This document shows, one piece after another, positions 41,849 to 44,915 of a stretch of DNA of 44,915 nucleotides. Both the position numbers and the translations under genes were made by a program. The stretch comes from Fimbriimonas sp. (GTDB lineage Bacteria; Armatimonadota; Fimbriimonadia; Fimbriimonadales; Fimbriimonadaceae), in NCBI GenBank assembly GCA_030447945.1, contig JAUJNV010000003.1:1-44915 (forward strand). The letters run 5' to 3'. The first letter of the stretch is position 1, and every line of letters begins with the position of its first letter. Under the pieces are notes generated by a model. That model was not told the origin of the DNA. It saw only the letters and a program-made list of their open reading frames with translations, and did not search any database.

Positions 41849-42618
41849 TTACTGCGTCACGTCCACGAAGTCCGTGTACACGAAGCGGTACACGTTGGCG
41901 CTCTGGTCGTAGAGCGCCTCGAACTTGGTCGGGTAGCGGGTGGCGCGACCGAGGGCCTCCGGGACGGGGATGTCGATGCTGAAGCTCTCCTTGTTCAGGA
42001 ACCGCTCGCGGGTGACCATCGGCTCGATGAAGATCATGGAGCCGTTGTGAAGCCGATCAGCAGGTCCGTGACGAAGGGGGGCTGGGCGTCCTGGGGGGTT
42101 GAACGCGTGGACGCCCATCTGGGGGACGACCGCGTTCACGCTGGGGTAGACGTAGCCCGCGGGGATGCGGTTCTGCGCGGGCGCCTGGGGGTCGGGCCCC
42201 GGCGCAATCGCGCGGACCTGCGCCTCCTCGGTCAAGGAGGGCGTGGATGTCGAAGTGGGGCACGTTGTACTGCCCTTCCGGGGGATGCCCCTGCGGGTTC
42301 CAAGCGAACTGCACCTGATTGAAGAACGTCGTCTGCTGGACGACTTCCGGGTAGGCGAGCGAGTGCGAGCCGTGGGGGCCGGCCCCCGGCTCCGTGGGAG
42401 AGTCTGGAAGCGCGAAGGGGACGATGAGGCCCATCTGCCGGACGACGCCGTCGCCGACGGCGGCGTAGGTGCGAAGGTCGAGCCTTGAACTTGCAGCGCG
42501 AGGCACCCTCGGCGACCTGTACGAAGCCGCCACCGTCGCCACTGCCTTGGCATCCGGCGATGGCGAGCAGAGCGGCGATGGGCAGCGCGAGGTGCAAAGG
42601 GGGAAAGCGAAGCTTCAT
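41849..42618 (-). CDS. Lipoprotein, DUF5602-like, frameshifted
   Basis: A lipoprotein of about 255 residues. From ATG 42618: MKLRFPPLHLALPIAALLAIAGC with lipobox IAGC would be the signal (the run is shown here only to Cys; see LLAIAGC). Frame changes near 42480, 42235 and 42100. Histidine-rich blocks PEGQYNVPHFDIH and VVPQMGVHAFNP, then IFIEPMVTRERFLNKESFSI and VYRFVYTDFVDV resemble the DUF5602 family, where the histidines may bind metal. TATGCT lies 7 nt before the ATG. A terminator follows. Confidence 0.65.
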
Positions 42619-42625
42619 AGGCCTA

Positions 42626-42631
42626 AGCATA
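42626..42631 (-). promoter_or_regulatory. -10 box, leaderless layout
   Basis: On the minus strand TATGCT, 7 nt, ATG 42618. Confidence 0.45.
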
Positions 42632-42664
42632 GCAATCCCAGCGGATTTGCGCAAGGCTTTCGCC

Positions 42665-43546
42665 TTATGCGGTGAGAAGAGCCGCGCCGACGACGCCCGC
42701 GCTGTCGCCGAGGAGCGGGGGAACGATCTCCACCTTCGGCGTGGGGCTGAATATCCAGCGCCGGGCCTCCTCAGCGCCCCGCGTGTACAGCCCCCCGATA
42801 TTGCCCACGCCTCCGCCGACGACGATAACGTCGGGATCGAAGATGTTGACGACGACGCCGATGGCTCGGCCGAAGGATGTGAAGAGGTGTTCGAGCGTGG
42901 CTCGGGCGTCAGCGTCGTCCCCTTGCGCGATCTCGCGCAAGGGGAGCGAACGGCCCGTGCGGGCGCGGTAGTAGGCTTCGAGCGCGGGGCCAGATAGCAC
43001 CCGCTCGACGCACCCCCGCTTGCCGCAAAAGCACGGCTCGCCTTCGGGATCGAGCACGTTGTGGCCCCACTCCCCCGCGATCCCCTGCGCCCCTCGGATC
43101 GGCTTGCCGTCGAGGACCAGACCGCCGCCGACGCCCGTTCCCATGATCACGCCAAAGACGCTCGCGCAGCCCCGCGCCGCCCCGTGGACCGCTTCCGCGA
43201 CTGCGAAGCAGTTCGCGTCGTTCGCCCCGGCCACCGGCACCCCCAGCGCCTCGGCGAGGTCCTTCATGAGCGGCTGGCCGTTCAGCGACGTGGTGTTGCA
43301 GCCGCGCATGAGCCCGGTCTCGACGTCTTCGACGCCGGGAGTTCCGATGCCCACCGAAGTCGCCCGCCCGCCCCTTTCGGCCTCCACCTGCCGAACGACC
43401 TCGACGACCTGCCGAACGATGTGCGCGTATCCCTTCTCCGCCTCCGTTGGGAGCCGGAGTCGCGTCCGTATGTCGAGCGCCCCGTCGCCCCGACCGATGG
43501 CGACGCCCTCGATCTTCGTCCCCCCCAGATCGACGCCGTAGAGCAC
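42665..43546 (-). CDS. ROK-family sugar kinase
   Basis: A 293-residue ROK kinase (glucokinase/fructokinase/N-acetylhexosamine kinase type). VLYGVDLGGTKIEGVAIG carries the phosphate-binding loop, GTPGVEDVETG and NDANCFAVAEAVHGAA the sugar site, and GHNVLDPEGEPCFCGKRGCV the zinc-binding CxCGxxGC. Regulator-type DNA-binding domain absent, so it is an enzyme. GTG 43546 is preferred because TAAACT stands 8 nt before it; the longer frame above it is encoded by a palindromic repeat. Uninterrupted. Confidence 0.9.
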   Translation of the reverse strand: MLYGVDLGGTKIEGVAIGRGDGALDIRTRLRLPTEAEKGYAHIVRQVVEVVRQVEAERGGRATSVGIGTPGVEDVETGLMRGCNTTSLNGQPLMKDLAEALGVPVAGANDANCFAVAEAVHGAARGCASVFGVIMGTGVGGGLVLDGKPIRGAQGIAGEWGHNVLDPEGEPCFCGKRGCVERVLSGPALEAYYRARTGRSLPLREIAQGDDADARATLEHLFTSFGRAIGVVVNIFDPDVIVVGGGVGNIGGLYTRGAEEARRWIFSPTPKVEIVPPLLGDSAGVVGAALLTA

Positions 43547-43554
43547 CGGCTCGA

Positions 43555-43560
43555 AGTTTA
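43555..43560 (-). promoter_or_regulatory. -10 box of the ROK gene, leaderless layout
   Basis: On the minus strand TAAACT, 8 nt, GTG 43546. The same hexamer precedes the LD-carboxypeptidase gene. Confidence 0.45.
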
Positions 43561-43561
43561 A

Positions 43562-43689
43562 CCCCTTTGGGAGAGCGGGAAGGGCTTCGCGCTTTGCACG
43601 TGGCACGGAGCACCCTCTGGCTCCGCCGGCGAGTCAACCGGCTCCGCCGGAGATACAAGTGCGAACGGCTTCGCCCACTCCCAAAGGGG
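43562..43689. repeat. Inverted repeat CCCCTTTGGGAG...
   Basis: Arms 43562-43599 and 43659-43689 (CCCCTTTGGGAG at the ends, imperfect inward). The centre holds GGCTCCGCCGG twice, 10 nt apart. About 128 bp, similar in size to the element at 26234, which is flanked by ACTCCCAAGGGG. Confidence 0.75.
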
Positions 43690-43694
43690 AAAGC

Positions 43695-44198
43695 CTAGAA
43701 CAAGCTTCGTTGCGGCCCCTTCGCCTGCTCGGCGACCGTCGGATGGGGAACGGGTTGGCCGTGCTCGTCCAGGTGCAGGACCTCGACGCCCTCGGCGGCG
43801 AGCGCCTCGCCGACGAGGCGGAATCGGTGGCAGCGGTGGGGGCGTAGGCAGCCGCACATGAGGAGGAGGCGCTTCGAGTCGTCGGAGGCGGCGCGCTTCA
43901 GGCGGTCGAGACCGAGCCGGAAATGGGGGGCGGCGAAGAGGGGGGCGAGGTCTACGGAATCGGGGTTCTTGCAGAGGACGGGGCTGTCCCGCACGCCGCC
44001 GAGGGTGTCGCCCATCCAGATGTATTTGATCTCCGTCTCGGCCATTTTGCGCTCGAGGTTGGGGCGGCGGAAGTCTTCCCAGTAGCCGGACTGGGGGACG
44101 GAGCGGACGTCTACGAGATGCGTCACGCCGTGCTCCCGCAGACGCTGGAGAAAGCGGTCGAAACCGAGGTTGCCGTAGCCGGCGGTGAGGATGGGCAT
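43695..44198 (-). CDS. DUF488 family protein
   Basis: A 167-residue DUF488 protein; function unknown. Family marks are clear: LTAGYGNLGFDRFLQRL, HLVDVRSVPQSGYWEDF, YIWMGDTLGG and LLLMCGCLRPHRCHRFRLVG with the conserved CxCxxxxCHR. ATG 44198 begins the domain directly; the longer frame above it is palindrome-encoded. No frameshift. Confidence 0.87.
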   Translation of the reverse strand: MPILTAGYGNLGFDRFLQRLREHGVTHLVDVRSVPQSGYWEDFRRPNLERKMAETEIKYIWMGDTLGGVRDSPVLCKNPDSVDLAPLFAAPHFRLGLDRLKRAASDDSKRLLLMCGCLRPHRCHRFRLVGEALAAEGVEVLHLDEHGQPVPHPTVAEQAKGPQRSLF

Positions 44199-44208
44199 GG
44201 GGGGCGGG

Positions 44209-44290
44209 TGTTGGGGTAGTGCGGTGTTGCGGTATTCCGGAAGATCCCAATGCCGCAACACCGTAATACCGCAACACCGCCATACCGCAC
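44209..44290. repeat. Octad palindrome, inverted centre TTCCGGAAGATCCCAA
   Basis: 8-bp words GGTGTTGG, GGTAGTGC, GGTGTTGC, GGTATTCC; then CCAATGCC, GCAACACC, GTAATACC, GCAACACC, GCCATACC. Its centre GGAAGATCCCAA is the reverse complement of that at 33063. It ends 2 nt before a TAAACT box. Confidence 0.85.
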
Positions 44291-44292
44291 GC

Positions 44293-44298
44293 TAAACT
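44293..44298 (+). promoter_or_regulatory. -10 box of the LD-carboxypeptidase gene, leaderless layout
   Basis: TAAACT, 5 nt, GTG 44304; no Shine-Dalgarno sequence. Confidence 0.45.
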
Positions 44299-44303
44299 AG
44301 GGC

Positions 44304-44915
44304 GTGAAGCCCCGAGCCCTCCGGTCTGGAGATACTCTTGCGCTCGTCTCGCCCGCCTCGCCCGTCAAGCCAGACGAGCTGGGGGCGATGAACGAGCTCC
44401 TCGAAAGTCATGGCTATCGCACCCGGCTCGGCGAGCACGCGCTCGGGCGGGACGTGCATCTCGCGGGCTCGGACGCGGAGCGCGCGGAGGACATCCAGCA
44501 CGCCTTTGACGACCCGGAGGTCGCCGCCGTGCTCTGCACGCGCGGCGGGTACGGCTGCGCGCGGCTTTTCCCCTTTCTCGACCTGGACCGGATCGCCTCT
44601 TCCGGCAAGATGTTCCTCGGATTCAGCGACATCACCACTCTCCATCTCGCGCTCAACCGCCGGGGGTTGCCGACGGTGCACGCGCCGATGTCGCTCACCT
44701 TTTCCCGCCCGCGCGAGCCGTGGGTCTACGAGTCGTTCCTCGGCGCGCTGCGGGGCGAGGCGACCATCCCCGAGAGCGCGCCGAAGGGGAAGACCCTGGT
44801 CGGGGGCCGGGCCGGGGGGGTCGTGACCGGCGGCTGCCTGTGCCTGCTCACGGATAGCATCGGGACGCCCGAGCCGCTGGACGCCGAGGGGAAGATCCTC
44901 ATCATCGAGGACGTC
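44304..44915 (+). CDS. LD-carboxypeptidase (peptidase S66), 3' end outside window
   Basis: Open to the window edge, 204 codons visible. Peptidase S66 family: LdcA trims the terminal D-alanine from recycled muropeptides, and MccF resists microcin C. VKPRALRSGDTLALVSPASP begins the family domain. AVLCTRGGYGCARLFPFLD and KMFLGFSDITTLHLALN follow, the latter with nucleophile Ser108. GGVVTGGCLCLLTDSIGTPE is the start of the second half; the Glu/His of the triad lie beyond the edge. GTG 44304 is placed 5 nt after TAAACT and aligns with the family start. With a NamZ-like muramidase elsewhere in the window, wall recycling is a sensible role. Confidence 0.88.
   Translation, partial: MKPRALRSGDTLALVSPASPVKPDELGAMNELLESHGYRTRLGEHALGRDVHLAGSDAERAEDIQHAFDDPEVAAVLCTRGGYGCARLFPFLDLDRIASSGKMFLGFSDITTLHLALNRRGLPTVHAPMSLTFSRPREPWVYESFLGALRGEATIPESAPKGKTLVGGRAGGVVTGGCLCLLTDSIGTPEPLDAEGKILIIEDV

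Overview
The window is a GC-rich (roughly 65-70% by eye), gene-dense bacterial chromosome segment. Two pseudopilins carry an N-terminus (AFTLIELLVVIAIIAILAAI, then LFPVFAQAK) that I associate with Armatimonadota, especially Fimbriimonadia. Lipid A and heptose genes show a diderm, LPS-making cell. The phylum is inferred from protein style, not from a marker-gene search. Many conserved genes (two GT9 glycosyltransferases, DUF1800, tyrS, namZ, nadA, pnuC, a GbsR-like regulator, a polysaccharide deacetylase, uvrC, rhodanese and others) switch frame while homology continues across the switch. Some switches lie in homopolymers and compensate each other, as at the tyrS KMSKS motif. I read most of them as uncorrected assembly indels rather than true pseudogenes. 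The first 120 bases are a C-rich, artefact-like contig edge.

Layout. 0.6-5.9 kb: an LPS cluster (lpxK, two lpxL-type acyltransferases, two GT9 heptosyltransferase-like genes, a stand-alone ADP-heptose-synthase nucleotidyltransferase). 6-8 kb: a PIG-L deacetylase, the c-di-AMP receptor darA and holB. 8.2-12 kb: an envelope-stress operon (ECF sigma, zinc anti-sigma, RseB-like, HtrA/DegP), ended by a two-way terminator facing a Fur-family gene. 12.7-17.7 kb: a small basic protein, DUF1800, tyrS, two DUF1232 proteins around a compound palindrome, and ftsY. 17.8-24.3 kb: two pseudopilins with a tiny lipoprotein between them, a NamZ-like muramidase, a large secreted HExxH protein and a small membrane protein. 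24.3-28.6 kb: a DUF433/DUF5615 toxin-antitoxin pair, then a candidate class I NAD+ riboswitch followed by nadA and pnuC, then a duplicated membrane protein and a regulator. 28.7-37.8 kb: ferredoxin, polysaccharide deacetylase, a putative glycoside hydrolase, small secreted or membrane proteins, a CNNM/HlyC-type protein, a PfkB kinase and a PepSY protein. 37.9-44.9 kb: uvrC, rhodanese, a HEAT protein, a DUF5602-like lipoprotein, a ROK kinase, DUF488 and a partial LD-carboxypeptidase.

Three signals cut across these genes. (1) The gaps are full of palindromes. Many are built from imperfect 7- or 8-bp tandem words (GGGCGTT, GGTTGAA, GGGTTGA, GGTATTAC), so each arm is itself a tandem repeat. Others are long perfect or near-perfect hairpins of several families, one about 165-170 bp long and present twice. 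(2) Fifteen genes have a TANNNT or CANNAT box 5-9 nt before the start codon and mostly no Shine-Dalgarno sequence, the layout of leaderless mRNAs. In at least six cases this box directly follows a tandem-word palindrome, which then covers the place of a -35 element. (3) Upstream of nadA there is an RNA that matches the class I NAD+ riboswitch (nadA motif), with a second helix that would hide the ribosome-binding site. From memory that motif was described in Acidobacteria, so its presence here with nadA and a broken-looking but recognisable pnuC is the most specific new claim.
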